DNA of 64,000 nucleotides. Source: Kribbella sp. NBC_00382. Its GTDB lineage: Bacteria; Actinomycetota; Actinomycetes; Propionibacteriales; Kribbellaceae. Both the position numbers and the translations under genes were made by a program. How positions within the stretch are numbered: position 1 is the first letter of the stretch; the number at the start of each line of letters is the position of its first letter. A model generated the notes under the pieces. That model searched no databases, had not been told where the DNA came from, and saw nothing but the letters and a program-made list of their open reading frames with translations. Shown here one piece after another: positions 43,284 to 52,661 of the stretch. The DNA is taken from positions 7,812,001 through 7,876,000 of the forward strand of contig NZ_CP107954.1 of the NCBI RefSeq assembly GCF_036067295.1, given 5' to 3'.

Positions 43284-46200
43284 ATGAAGCCAGGGATCTA
43301 TGACGCGCTCGTGACTGACGGTCTGCTTGGAGCCTTGAACCAAGCAGAGGGGCTCGCGCCCGCGCTCGAAAACATCGACGAGGCAGACCAACCCGAGGTT
43401 TTGGCTCGGCATGTTCGCGACGCCGTACTGCGAACGCTCGGCGCGACTCGAGACCAGGGCGAGCGAGTGGCGCTCGTCAACGACCTCCTCAGCCGACTCG
43501 CCACACAGAACGACGCGTTGCCTGATGCAAGTCCACGCCGACTACTAGCGCTCTATCCACCAGCAGGCCCTGGTGTCTATCAGCCCGGCGACACCCGCCC
43601 CAGCACACCGCTGTCGGACGCGGCTCTCCTCACGAACGCCCACGGCGAGCCCGCGCTCGGCTCCGAACTGCGGTCTGAGATCGATACCTCAGACGAGGTC
43701 GACCTTCTCTGCGCCTTCGTCAAGTGGTACGGACTGAGGCTGCTCGAGCCGGAGCTACAACGCCTACGTCAGCGAGGGGCACCGTTCCGTGTGATCACCA
43801 CGACCTATATGGGAGCGACCGACCGCGCTGCACTGGATCGGCTTGTCCGGGACTTCGGTGCCGAGGTAAAGATCCAGTACGACGTACTTCGTACGCGGCT
43901 GCATGCCAAAGCCTGGCTCTTCCGTCGCAACACCGGCTTCGACACCGCGTACGTTGGCTCGTCGAACCTTTCTCGCGCAGCACTCCTCGATGGAGTCGAG
44001 TGGAACGTTCGCCTGTCTCGCATCGGCACCCCCAGCTTGCTCAACAAGTTCGGCGCCACATTCGATACGTACTGGAACGACTCGACCTTCGAGACGTACG
44101 ACCCGGAGCGCGACCGTGATCGACTAGACGACGCGCTTGCCCAAGCGAACAACCGCAAGACGTCAGATCGCGTCACGATCTCACTCGCCGGCCTCGAGGT
44201 ACGGCCGCGCCCGTATCAAGCCGAGATGCTCGAGGCGATCGCGGTTGAACGTGAGGTACATGATCGACACCGAAATCTCGTCGTAGCGGCAACAGGCACA
44301 GGAAAGACCGTCATCGCTGCCCTCGACTATCGGCGCCTTCGCGATGCCGCGCTGGACAGTGGGAAACTGCCTCCCTCGCTGCTGTTCATCGCCCACCGGA
44401 AAGAGATTCTTCAGCAATCTCTTCGGACCTACCGAGAGGTGCTGAACGACGCATCGTTTGGCGAGGAGTATCACTCAGGCACCCGCCCTGAGCGCTGGGA
44501 TCATGTCTTTGCGTCGGTACAAGCGCTCACCGCTTACGACGTCACCACCTTGCCGCCGGACGCCTTTGACGTCCTGGTCGTCGACGAGTTCCACCACGCC
44601 GCAGCACCGACCTATCGCAGACTGCTTACGCACCTCAAGCCGCAGGAGTTGCTCGGTCTTACAGCGACGCCAGAGCGTACCGATGGCTTTGACTTGCAGT
44701 CCTATTTCGACGGTCGCACCGCTGTCGAGCTGCGGCTCTGGGACGCGCTGTCAGACGACCTTCTCTGCCCGTTCCACTACTTCGGCATTGCAGATGGCAC
44801 CAACCTCGCCGACGTGCAATGGAAGCGTGGCCGATACGACGAGCAAGAACTCGAAGGCCTCTACACCGGCAACGACAGACGTGCAGCCATCGTCGTCCGA
44901 GAGTTGCAGGACAAGCTGACTGACGTCCATGCGATGCGCGCCCTCGGCTTCTGCGTCTCCGTCGCCCACGCCGAGTACATGGCCAAAGTATTCCGGGAAG
45001 CAGGCATTCCAGCTTTGGCTGTGTCGGGCAAAACCCATCCCGCTGACCGTGACCAGGCCCTACGTGATCTGAGGGACCGCCGGGTCAACGCCCTCTTTGC
45101 TGCCGATCTGTTTAACGAAGGTCTGGACCTCCCAGAGGTAGACACGATCCTCTTCCTCCGCCCGACCGAAAGCCCAACCATCTTCCTGCAGCAACTCGGT
45201 CGCGGACTGCGCCAGGCGCACGGCAAGCCCGTCCTGACGGCTCTCGACTTTGTCGGACACCAACGCAAAGAGTTCCGGTTCGACAAGCGATTCAGAGCCC
45301 TCACTGGGCAGACCCGCAGAGGTCTCCAGCGGCAGGTTGAACTCGGCTTCCCCTTCCTGCCGTCTGGATGCCAAATCGTTCTCGACAAGGTCACCCAGCA
45401 GACTGTTCTCGACAACCTGCGTACCCAGGTGGTCGGGCGTTGGCCCGAGATGACCAGCGAGCTCCGTTCCCACGGCGACCAAGATCTGGCGACCTTCATC
45501 CGAGAGTCTGGCGTCGACATCAGCGACATCCTGCGCAACGGCAAGAGCTGGACCACGCTCAGACGCAACGCCGGCCTTCCCACTCGCGAAGGCACAGCCC
45601 GCGAATCCACTCTTCTCCGTCGCGTACGCGCTCTGGCCCACGTGGACGACCCCGACCGTATGCGCACCTACACCCTGCTCTTGGACGACACCTCGCCGGC
45701 CTATGCCGAACTGAACGACGCGCAACAGAATCACGCTCGCATGCTCTTCTTCTCACTCTGGCCTGATGGCGGAGGCTTCGACTCGTACGACGCAGGCCTA
45801 GAGGCTCTTCGTTCAGAACAGGCACTCCGTGACGAACTGATCCAGGTCATCGACTACTCGATGGATCGTGCCCGCCACCGAACCATCGAGCTCTCTGGCC
45901 AACTCCACGGCATCCCGCTGCGGGTACACGCTCGCTACCAACGCGAAGAGATCCTCGCGGCCCTTAGCTACGCCAGCCTCCAGCGCCGCCCAAGCAGCTT
46001 CCGCGAAGGCGTCCTGTCCTCAAAAGACACCGGCATCGACGCCTTCTTCGTCACCCTCACCAAGTCAGAAGCGGACTACTCCCCCACAACCATGTACCGC
46101 GACTACGCCATTAGCCCCACGCTGTTCCACTGGGAGTCCCAAAGCACCACCTCAGTAGCCTCAGCAACCGGCCAGCGCTACCTCAACCACCGCGCCCAAG

Positions 46201-46382
46201 GCTCAAACATCCTCATCTTCGCCCGCGAAAAGAAGCTCAACGAGCTAGGCACTTCGCCGTATCTCTTCCTGGGCCCAGCCACCTACACCACCCACACCGG
46301 CGACCGCCCCATAGCCATCACCTGGCGCCTAGACCACCCCATGCCCACTGACCTCTTCCAATCGGCCTCAGTCGTCGCCTAG
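43284..46382 (+). CDS. PLD nuclease-helicase-DUF3427 defence-type protein (1032 aa)
   Basis: Residues 130-240 hold a phospholipase-D-type nuclease: RLHAKAWLFR (His207, Lys209) followed by YVGSSNLSRAAL. A superfamily 2 helicase follows: Walker A VAATGTGKTVI near 335, DEFHHA near 433, LTATPERTDG, and QQLGRGLRQAHGKP motif VI near 637. The last 300 residues match DUF3427. ATG 43284 is chosen because GAGGTGG precedes it. Such PLD-helicase-DUF3427 proteins occur in defence islands. It follows the HNH gene by 123 bases on the same strand. Confidence 0.88.
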   Translation: MKPGIYDALVTDGLLGALNQAEGLAPALENIDEADQPEVLARHVRDAVLRTLGATRDQGERVALVNDLLSRLATQNDALPDASPRRLLALYPPAGPGVYQPGDTRPSTPLSDAALLTNAHGEPALGSELRSEIDTSDEVDLLCAFVKWYGLRLLEPELQRLRQRGAPFRVITTTYMGATDRAALDRLVRDFGAEVKIQYDVLRTRLHAKAWLFRRNTGFDTAYVGSSNLSRAALLDGVEWNVRLSRIGTPSLLNKFGATFDTYWNDSTFETYDPERDRDRLDDALAQANNRKTSDRVTISLAGLEVRPRPYQAEMLEAIAVEREVHDRHRNLVVAATGTGKTVIAALDYRRLRDAALDSGKLPPSLLFIAHRKEILQQSLRTYREVLNDASFGEEYHSGTRPERWDHVFASVQALTAYDVTTLPPDAFDVLVVDEFHHAAAPTYRRLLTHLKPQELLGLTATPERTDGFDLQSYFDGRTAVELRLWDALSDDLLCPFHYFGIADGTNLADVQWKRGRYDEQELEGLYTGNDRRAAIVVRELQDKLTDVHAMRALGFCVSVAHAEYMAKVFREAGIPALAVSGKTHPADRDQALRDLRDRRVNALFAADLFNEGLDLPEVDTILFLRPTESPTIFLQQLGRGLRQAHGKPVLTALDFVGHQRKEFRFDKRFRALTGQTRRGLQRQVELGFPFLPSGCQIVLDKVTQQTVLDNLRTQVVGRWPEMTSELRSHGDQDLATFIRESGVDISDILRNGKSWTTLRRNAGLPTREGTARESTLLRRVRALAHVDDPDRMRTYTLLLDDTSPAYAELNDAQQNHARMLFFSLWPDGGGFDSYDAGLEALRSEQALRDELIQVIDYSMDRARHRTIELSGQLHGIPLRVHARYQREEILAALSYASLQRRPSSFREGVLSSKDTGIDAFFVTLTKSEADYSPTTMYRDYAISPTLFHWESQSTTSVASATGQRYLNHRAQGSNILIFAREKKLNELGTSPYLFLGPATYTTHTGDRPIAITWRLDHPMPTDLFQSASVVA

Positions 46383-46409
46383 CCGGGCTCGAAGACTGGC
46401 GTGGGCGGG

Positions 46410-47165
46410 TCAGGTGTTGGCCTCGAGGGTGGTGAGGTCGCGTACGGCGTAGCGGTGGTGCTCGGCCTCTTCCTTCAGTACTACCTTCAGGCAGCGGCGT
46501 ACGACGTACTCCTGGTCGGGGTACATGTCCGCCGGTTTGCGGGTGCAGACTCGGTCTAGTTCGGCCTCGGTGAGGGCGTCGACGACCTGACGCATCTTGG
46601 CCATGCGGGTGCGGCGCGCTGCGAGGACTTCGTCGAGGGTTGGGGTGGCTTCGATGGTTAGGCCGAGTTTTGCCATCTCGGCAGCGGGTGTCCCGCCGGC
46701 GGGGAAGCCCAGGGGGTGGTACGGGGAGTCCTCTTCTAGTACGCAATTGCCTAGCCAGGCGTCGCTGGCGAAGAGGAGGTGGCGGTGGGTTTGGACGAAG
46801 GACCACTCGCCGTCTACTTGCTCGTACAGCTTGTCCTCGGGTAGGAGTCTGGCGCGATTGAGGGTCGCCTCCCAGAGAGCTTCGATGGCGTCCCAAGTAG
46901 TCCGGTAGTCGTCGGGAGTTGCGGCCTCTCGCGCTAGGGCGCGTGTTGGGTGGCGGTGGTCCAGTTCGGACTCGACGTAGGCGGTTACGTCGATGTCGTT
47001 GACGACTAGGCGCTTGAAGTCGCCGCCTAGGGAGATGTCGGTGCCGTAGCAGTCGACGATCTTCAGGTTGTTGACTTCGCAGTCGCGGATCTCGAGGCCG
47101 GCTAGGTCGCTCAGGTGGATGCGGGCGCCACGGAACTGGTCGGTCTGGAGGTATTCAGCAGCCAT
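46410..47165 (-). CDS. DinB-like protein with pentapeptide-type N-terminus (251 aa)
   Basis: The first 70 residues have a short pentapeptide-like stretch (FRGARIHLSDLAGLEIRDCEV). The rest is a four-helix DinB-like domain with TWDAIEALWEATL, WSFVQTHRHLLFASDAWL and KEEAEHHRYAVRDL, giving three His in the usual metal positions. ATG 47165 is the best start, though its ribosome site is weak. DinB-like proteins are often thiol-dependent transferases or stress proteins; the role here is unknown. Confidence 0.8.
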   Translation of the reverse strand: MAAEYLQTDQFRGARIHLSDLAGLEIRDCEVNNLKIVDCYGTDISLGGDFKRLVVNDIDVTAYVESELDHRHPTRALAREAATPDDYRTTWDAIEALWEATLNRARLLPEDKLYEQVDGEWSFVQTHRHLLFASDAWLGNCVLEEDSPYHPLGFPAGGTPAAEMAKLGLTIEATPTLDEVLAARRTRMAKMRQVVDALTEAELDRVCTRKPADMYPDQEYVVRRCLKVVLKEEAEHHRYAVRDLTTLEANT

Positions 47166-47311
47166 CGCAGCAGTCTCGCGCACCCGGCCGGTAGGCGCCA
47201 TGTTGGTTCGGCGTCGGCGGTACGGCGTACGGGGACTTAGAAGACTGAGTGATCGAACTGAGTGGATTCTTCTGTTGGAAATCTGGGCCTGGGCGAGGGA
47301 GGTTGGGAGAT

Positions 47312-48286
47312 ATGGAATTCACTCAGCTTGGGCGTACGGGGTTGTCGGTCAGTCGGATCGTGTTGGGGACTATGAATTTTGGGCCGCATACGAGCGTGGA
47401 GGACTCGCACGCGATCATGAGTGCGGCTCATGAGGCTGGGATCAACTTCTTCGACACTGCCAACGGGTATGGGCGCGCGATCTACCCGGGGCGGACGGAG
47501 GAGATCGTTGGTGAGTGGTTCGCGAAGGATCCCGCCAACAGGCACAAGACGGTGCTGGCCACCAAGGTCTATGGGGACATGGGCGAGGGGTGGCCGAATG
47601 AGGGCAAGCTGTCGGCGCTGAACATTCGGCGGGCGCTGGATGCTTCGCTGAAGCGGTTGCAGACGGACTACATCGATCTGTACCAGTTCCACCACGTCGA
47701 TCGCGCCACTCCGTGGGAGGAGATTTGGCAGGCGATGGAGGTTGCGGTGCAGCAGGGGAAGATCCTGTACGCCGGGAGCAGCAACTTCGCTGGCTGGCAT
47801 ATTGCGCAGGCGCAGGCCGAGGCGGCTAAGCGGAACTACACCGGCCTCGTCAGCGAGCAGTCGATCTACAACCTCATCGTGCGGGATGTGGAGCGCGAGG
47901 TGCTGCCGGCGGCGCAGGAGTTCGGGCTCGGCGTGATTCCGTGGTCGCCGTTGCAGGGTGGGTTGCTGGGCGGCGTACTTCGGAAGGACGTCGAGGGCGT
48001 CCGTCGGCTCGAGGGCCGCGCAAAGGAGGCCGTCGAGAAGATGCGGCCGCAGATCGAACAGTACGAGGCGTTCGCGGATGAGCTTGGGCATGCACCGGGC
48101 GACGTCGCGCTCGCGTGGTTGCTACACCAGCCGGCCGTGACCGGTCCGATCGTCGGACCGCGCACGATGGACCAACTCGAGTCCGCGATCCGCGCCGTCG
48201 ACCTCAAACTCGACGACAAGGCCCTCGCCCAGCTCGACGAAATCTTCCCGGGCTACAAGACAGCTCCCGAGGATTACGCCTGGTAA
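47312..48286 (+). CDS. Aldo/keto reductase (324 aa)
   Basis: Starts MEFTQLGRTGLSVSRIVLGTMNFG, a hallmark of the family, with catalytic Asp/Tyr in NFFDTANGYG, Lys in VLATKVYGDMG and His in YQFHHVDRATP, and IPWSPLQGGLLGG. ATG 47312 follows GAGGGAGG. Divergent from the DinB-like gene. Reduces an aldehyde or ketone with NADPH. A perfect 13-bp hairpin follows. Confidence 0.93.
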   Translation: MEFTQLGRTGLSVSRIVLGTMNFGPHTSVEDSHAIMSAAHEAGINFFDTANGYGRAIYPGRTEEIVGEWFAKDPANRHKTVLATKVYGDMGEGWPNEGKLSALNIRRALDASLKRLQTDYIDLYQFHHVDRATPWEEIWQAMEVAVQQGKILYAGSSNFAGWHIAQAQAEAAKRNYTGLVSEQSIYNLIVRDVEREVLPAAQEFGLGVIPWSPLQGGLLGGVLRKDVEGVRRLEGRAKEAVEKMRPQIEQYEAFADELGHAPGDVALAWLLHQPAVTGPIVGPRTMDQLESAIRAVDLKLDDKALAQLDEIFPGYKTAPEDYAW

Positions 48287-48296
48287 GTCATTGCAC

Positions 48297-48329
48297 GTCG
48301 GGTGTGGCGCAGCGTTCGCCACACCCGAC
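48297..48329 (+). terminator. 13-bp perfect hairpin after aldo/keto reductase
   Basis: GTCGGGTGTGGCG (48297-48309) pairs with CGCCACACCCGAC (48317-48329) across 7 bases. Its place shortly after the reductase stop supports termination and argues that the next gene starts downstream (48390), not at 48291. Confidence 0.8.
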
Positions 48330-48389
48330 AACGGTTCGCCGGGGTGGCCCGGGTGGGCGATCGCGGCGGCGACTTGCGAGAGTTGGGTC

Positions 48390-48941
48390 ATGCCGAAGAG
48401 CCGCGGTCGCAAGAAGCCGAGCAAGAAGCAGTCTCGGGGGCATCTCCATGCTGTGCCGGACCAGCCGGTCGGACGTGAGTTGCTGGACGGCTTCTCTGAG
48501 GCAGACATCGATGACCTGCAGGATGCGGTCGAGCGGCGGATGTTTGCGATGCCGTATGTCGGTACGCGGATCGGCGATGACGAATTCCCGGAGCTGGATC
48601 CGGACGACCCGAACGAGCGCGGCATCTTGATCAAAGGCGAGCATCCCGCGTACCACGACGCGCTCGTCGACCCTGACTTCGATGGTGAGATCGACGGCGT
48701 GAGCCCGCGACGGCACCTGCTGATGCACGAGATCGTCGCGAACCAACTGTGGGACAACGAGCTGCCCGAGGTCTGGCAGACGGCGCGCAGACTTCTTGCC
48801 CTGGGCCACGACCGGCATAACATCCTGCACGCCCTTGGAGAAGTGTCCATGAGGCAACTGCAAGCCAGCTTGACGGAACAGCGGCTCTTCGACCGCGAGC
48901 AATACTGCGCCGATCTCAATCAGCTTGGTCGCGACATCTAG
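48390..48941 (+). CDS. DUF1841 family protein (183 aa)
   Basis: ATG 48390 begins a basic MPKSRGRKKPSKKQ tail. The body has ERRMFAMPYVG, EHPAYHDAL, SPRRHLLMHEIVANQLWDNELPEVW and the end GHDRHNILHALGEV, which match DUF1841 proteins. Several His (HLLMHE, HDRHNILH) are arranged as if for metal binding. Function unknown. It is the last intact gene before the IS21 remnant. Confidence 0.8.
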   Translation: MPKSRGRKKPSKKQSRGHLHAVPDQPVGRELLDGFSEADIDDLQDAVERRMFAMPYVGTRIGDDEFPELDPDDPNERGILIKGEHPAYHDALVDPDFDGEIDGVSPRRHLLMHEIVANQLWDNELPEVWQTARRLLALGHDRHNILHALGEVSMRQLQASLTEQRLFDREQYCADLNQLGRDI

Positions 48942-49071
48942 GGACGTGGAGCTACGAGGGCCAGGTGGTTAGGACGGCTCTGGCGAAGGTCACGCCTTCC
49001 ATCGCTTGTCCGCCAGCCGATGGCGGTGAGGATGTCCGTGATCGCGCTGTTGCCGTCTTCCCTGTGGCTGC

Positions 49072-49160
49072 GGAGGTTTCGTCCGACACCGCTTGTTGGC
49101 GAGTTCTGACACCGCCGGGCACGTGTCGGTGCCGCGAATGTTGGTTTGCGTCGACACCGC
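49072..49160. repeat. IS21-type terminal repeats (three copies)
   Basis: GACACCGC occurs three times in the same orientation at 49085-49092, 49108-49115 and 49153-49160, each preceded by a similar GTTT/GTTC stretch (for example GGTTTCGTCCGACACCGC). IS21 elements carry such repeated transposase-binding sites at their ends, and these lie just outside istB. The other end is not found. Confidence 0.6.
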
Positions 49161-49178
49161 TTCCTCGCCCGACGGGTG

Positions 49179-49957
49179 TCAGGTTGTCCGCTGCTTTGTG
49201 GCTTGGGCCAGATGGTAGGAGTCGGTGCCGGTCTCGAGGATGGTGCCGCCGAAGGTGAGTCGGTCGACGATGGCTGCGCATAGCCGGGGGTCGGTGAAGG
49301 TGTTGGTCCAGCCGCCGAAGAAGTCATTGGACGCGATCGCGACCGAGGCCTTCTCCTCACGCTCGGTGAGGACCTGGAAGAGGAGTTCCGCGCCGCGGCG
49401 GTCGAGTTGCATGTAGCCGAGTTCGTCGATGCACAGCAGGTCGACGCGGCCGTAGCGGGCGATGGTCTTCGCCAGCGTCATCTCGTCGGCGGCCTCGACG
49501 AGCTCGTTGGCAAGCTGGGTCGCCAGGGTGTACTTGACCCGGTAGCCGGCCATGGCGGCCTCGGTGCCGAGTGCGATCAGCAGATGGGACTTGCCGGTGC
49601 CGGAGTCCCCGATCAGACACAGCGGCTGTCCCTTCTGGACCCATTCGCACTTGGCGAGGGTGTGGATCACGGCGGGATCGATGTTGGGGTTGGCGTCGAA
49701 GTCGAAGGCCCGCAGGGACTTCTCGCGGGGGAACTTGGCGGCCTTGATCCGGCGTTCGGACCGGCGTCGGGCGCGATCGTCGCACTCGGCAAGCAATAGT
49801 TCGGCGAGGAACCCGCGGTAAGACATCTGCTCACGCCCTGCCCAGTCGGCGTAGTCGGTGAAGGAGTTGCGATGGTGGGCATTCGCAGCATCCGGCACGC
49901 TTGGTCGATCGCGGCGTCGGCTGCTTCTTCGGTCATTCCACGGCGCTTGGTCGTCAC
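49179..49957 (-). pseudogene. istB: istB, IS21-type helper ATPase, frameshifted
   Basis: The frame starting at GTG 49957 reads MTTKRRGMTEEAADAAIDQA, the true IstB start, but is broken near 49870; the rest continues in another frame from RNSFTDYADWAGREQ to the stop at 49179. That part has Walker A IGDSGTGKSHLL and the DLLCIDELGYMQLDRRGAE region, both classic IstB. The start GTG overlaps the istA stop TGA. A single base insertion or deletion destroys it. A frame starting at 49985 is a shadow. Confidence 0.85.
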
Positions 49958-51290
49958 GGTGCGGCTCCTTCGTTCGGGGTGTCACGTCGGCTGGCCAACA
50001 GCTGGTCGTACTTCTCCACGCTCGGCAGCGGCCGAGTGTCGGCCGGGATGTGGGCGCGGAGCCGGCGCTCGGTCAGCGATCGCACGGCAGGGGATCTCGC
50101 CTTCTCCGCGTGCCCTGTCGCCGCTCATCAGGGACTGGTGGTCCGCTGTCGTGTCGTCGGCTCCGCCATCTGCTGTGTCGTTGTACTTGCGCGCTTCCAA
50201 CGCGACAGCGTCCGCGGTGAGCGCGCCTGCACGCAGCGCCGTCGCGAGTCCGGCGACGACGTGGTCGTGTGGAAGGTGCCGGTGCAGCATCAGGACCTCA
50301 ATGAGGACACGGGTGCCGTCGGCGTCACCGTGGGCCTTGCAGGCCGCGGCCCACCAGGCGTCGTGAACGGGCGTGAACCGCCCGGATGCCCTGGCCTGCT
50401 CCAGCGCTTTCGCACCGGGTAGCGCGCCCGGTTTGCGGAGGAGGACCTCGAGATAGTGGTCCAGGTCGACCCGGGTCGAGCCCTTGGTCATGAGCCGTTC
50501 GTGGCGGGCGACCTCGGTCCTGCCGTCGAACACGACCAGGTCGCTGGCGTTCAGGAGCACCCGGGTTTGACGGCCGACCATGCGCACGGGCACGGAGTAC
50601 TTGTTCATCCGGACCGTGACCTGGGCGTACCGGTCCACGCGCGGGGTGAACCAGCGGCCGGTCTCGAACGGCTCGGTCGGAAGGGGCGCGAGGAGTGGCT
50701 GCTCGGTGGCGAAGTGTTCCCCGACCGTGCGGGCGCGGGACCCGATCCGCCGGGCATCGTCGGCCTCGTCCCAGGCGTCGACCACAGCGTTGAGCTCGTC
50801 TAGGGAGTCGACCTCGGGGATAGGGACGAGGTGTTGCGTCGGAACCAGCCGATCTGCCCCTCGATGCCGCCCTTCTCGTGCGCACCTTGGATTCCGGGCT
50901 GGCAATAGAAGGCTTCGATGCCGTAGTGGGAACGGACGGCGGTCCACCTGTCGGCCTCGACCCGCTGGCGGGAGAACCCGATCACGCTCGCGACGGCGGC
51001 CTTGAGGTTGTCGTAGCGGATCTTCCCGGTCGGCACCCCGCCGAGCACGTTGAAGGCGTGGACGTGACCCTCGAAGAAGGCTTCCTGCCCAGCCGAGGCA
51101 CTCACCCTGTGCACGGCCTTGCCCGAGTAGGAGAGCCGAAGGCTGAACAGCGCGCAGGTTACGAGCTCGCCGCGCAGGCGGATGGCGACGTCGCCGAAGT
51201 CAACCTCGGCCTCGCGGCCCGGGAGGTGCTCTTGCGGGATGAACGCGTTGGCAGGTACGACCGACGACGGAGCCGATGAGCAGCGAGTAG
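49954..51290 (-). pseudogene. istA: istA, IS21-type transposase, 5'-truncated and frameshifted
   Basis: Fragments of one transposase lie in three frames. From about 51260 it reads QEHLPGREAEVDFGDVAIRL and KAVHRVSASAGQEAFFEGHV (rve-type integrase core); near 50832 the frame shifts into LVPIPEVDSLDELNA..; a second shift near 50080-50140 leads into LTERRLRAHIPADTRPLPS and YDQLLASRRDTP, ending at TGA 49954. The N-terminal helix-turn-helix is missing, as the element stops 8 bases before the stop of the hydrolase gene. It cannot encode a functional transposase. Confidence 0.85.
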
Positions 51291-51297
51291 GCCAGGT

Positions 51298-52131
51298 TCA
51301 GTGTTCGCTGCTGAAGAACCGTAGCAACAGCGGGCCGACGGTGTGTGGGTCGACGACGTGATCCGGCACCTCGAGGGTCTCCCGCTGGGCGTGGGGTAGT
51401 AGGTCTGCGAGCTCGTCGGCTGCGCGGTCGAAGAAGTCCGAGGGCAGGCCTGCCATGTAGGGGACCGTGATCGGTCCTCCGGTGGTGACCAGGACCGGTT
51501 GGGTGACCGTTGCCAGTCGATCGGCCGGCAACTGGTAGCGGTTGAGGAAGACGCTGTCGTGGACCAGCGTGGGCGCGAGGGCGACCGAATCCGCCCAATG
51601 CGCCGTCTGCTTGCCTGCCGCTTTCCTGGCCGCGATGTTGTCGTCGGAGGCGCCGCTCAAGCGCATGAACAGTTCGAGAACCTCCTCGTCTCGCCCGGCG
51701 TCGAAGGCGCGTCGGGTGTCCGCGACGTACTCCTCGAATCGCTGGCGGATGTCGTCCCCGACCGCGTAGGGCACCTCCCACACGGCGATCGTGTCGATGG
51801 CTGACCCGGCTGCGGCGGCTTCCAGCGCCAGCGCGCCACCAGAGGACGCCCCGAACAGGTGTGCCGAGCCGCCCGCCTCCGCGATCAACGCATCCAGGTC
51901 CTCGATCTCCCTTTCCGCGGCGTAGGGCTCGGTGAAGCCGCTCGCCCCGCGTCCCCGACGGGCATAGTTGTAGACCGTGAAGCGCTCGGCGAGAGCAGGT
52001 ACCAAGGAAGCGTTCTCGGCTCCGTCGTCCAGTGCGCCGCCTACCAGGACGACAGCCGGGCCGCTTCCCTTCCGGTCGTAGGCGATGGCGGTGCCATCGT
52101 CTGATGTCACGCGAAAGGCCATCTCGTTCAT
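51298..52131 (-). CDS. Alpha/beta hydrolase (277 aa)
   Basis: Full-length hydrolase: VVLVGGALDDG oxyanion loop, YARRGRGASG, nucleophile Ser in FGASSGGALAL, and DHVVDP with the His. ATG 52131 has GGAG 7 bases upstream. Last gene of the PadR-linked operon, 27 bases after doxX. It could detoxify or activate an exported compound; this is inferred from position. The IS remnant begins just behind its stop. Confidence 0.88.
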   Translation of the reverse strand: MNEMAFRVTSDDGTAIAYDRKGSGPAVVLVGGALDDGAENASLVPALAERFTVYNYARRGRGASGFTEPYAAEREIEDLDALIAEAGGSAHLFGASSGGALALEAAAAGSAIDTIAVWEVPYAVGDDIRQRFEEYVADTRRAFDAGRDEEVLELFMRLSGASDDNIAARKAAGKQTAHWADSVALAPTLVHDSVFLNRYQLPADRLATVTQPVLVTTGGPITVPYMAGLPSDFFDRAADELADLLPHAQRETLEVPDHVVDPHTVGPLLLRFFSSEH

Positions 52132-52158
52132 CTCACATCTCCGTTCGAGAGGTTTGTC

Positions 52159-52581
52159 TCATCGCCTGAGCAGCGTGCCGACGATGGCCTCGGTGCGCGA
52201 CCACCGCGCCCTTGCGATCACGGCCGCCACGACGAGAAGGGCGAGCGCCAGCCAAGGGCTCTGATCGAGCACGAATTGATCCGTGATGACAGCACCGGTC
52301 AGCAATGCCGCCAACCCGAGACTGGCCAGGCCCGCCAGAGCCGGGATCAGAAGTCCAACCCCTCCCGAGACCTCCAGCGCTCCGACCAGGTACCGGAGCC
52401 ACTGGCCAGCCCCGATGTCGGCGAACATGTCCACCCTGACCGGGTCGCCGGCGAGCTTCGAGATTCCGCCGCCGGCGATGATCGCCGCCAGCGCGACGTG
52501 CAGAATCCAGACCCCGATGCTGATCGCCCGCCCGGGTGTGTGCGCAACGGTTTCCGAGTTGTTCTTGGGGATGGTGCTCAT
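52159..52581 (-). CDS. DoxX family membrane protein (140 aa)
   Basis: Four membrane helices with IAGGGISKLAGDPV and LVGALEVSGGVGLLIP, typical of DoxX proteins. ATG 52581 after AAGGAG is chosen; upstream in-frame codons are shadows. It is 80 bases downstream of the ABC permease gene. DoxX proteins are linked to thiol or oxidative stress; role here unknown. Confidence 0.88.
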   Translation of the reverse strand: MSTIPKNNSETVAHTPGRAISIGVWILHVALAAIIAGGGISKLAGDPVRVDMFADIGAGQWLRYLVGALEVSGGVGLLIPALAGLASLGLAALLTGAVITDQFVLDQSPWLALALLVVAAVIARARWSRTEAIVGTLLRR

Positions 52582-52661
52582 TCGACTCTCCTTGTCGTGT
52601 CCGGGCCGGGGCGTTGGCCGGGTTGTCGGAGTTGATTTCGACCCAGTGCTCGTAGCGGCAT

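Noticed and set aside
48965..49258. Plus-strand frame in front of the IS remnant
   Set aside because: It runs across IS terminal repeats and into istB antisense; no ribosome site.
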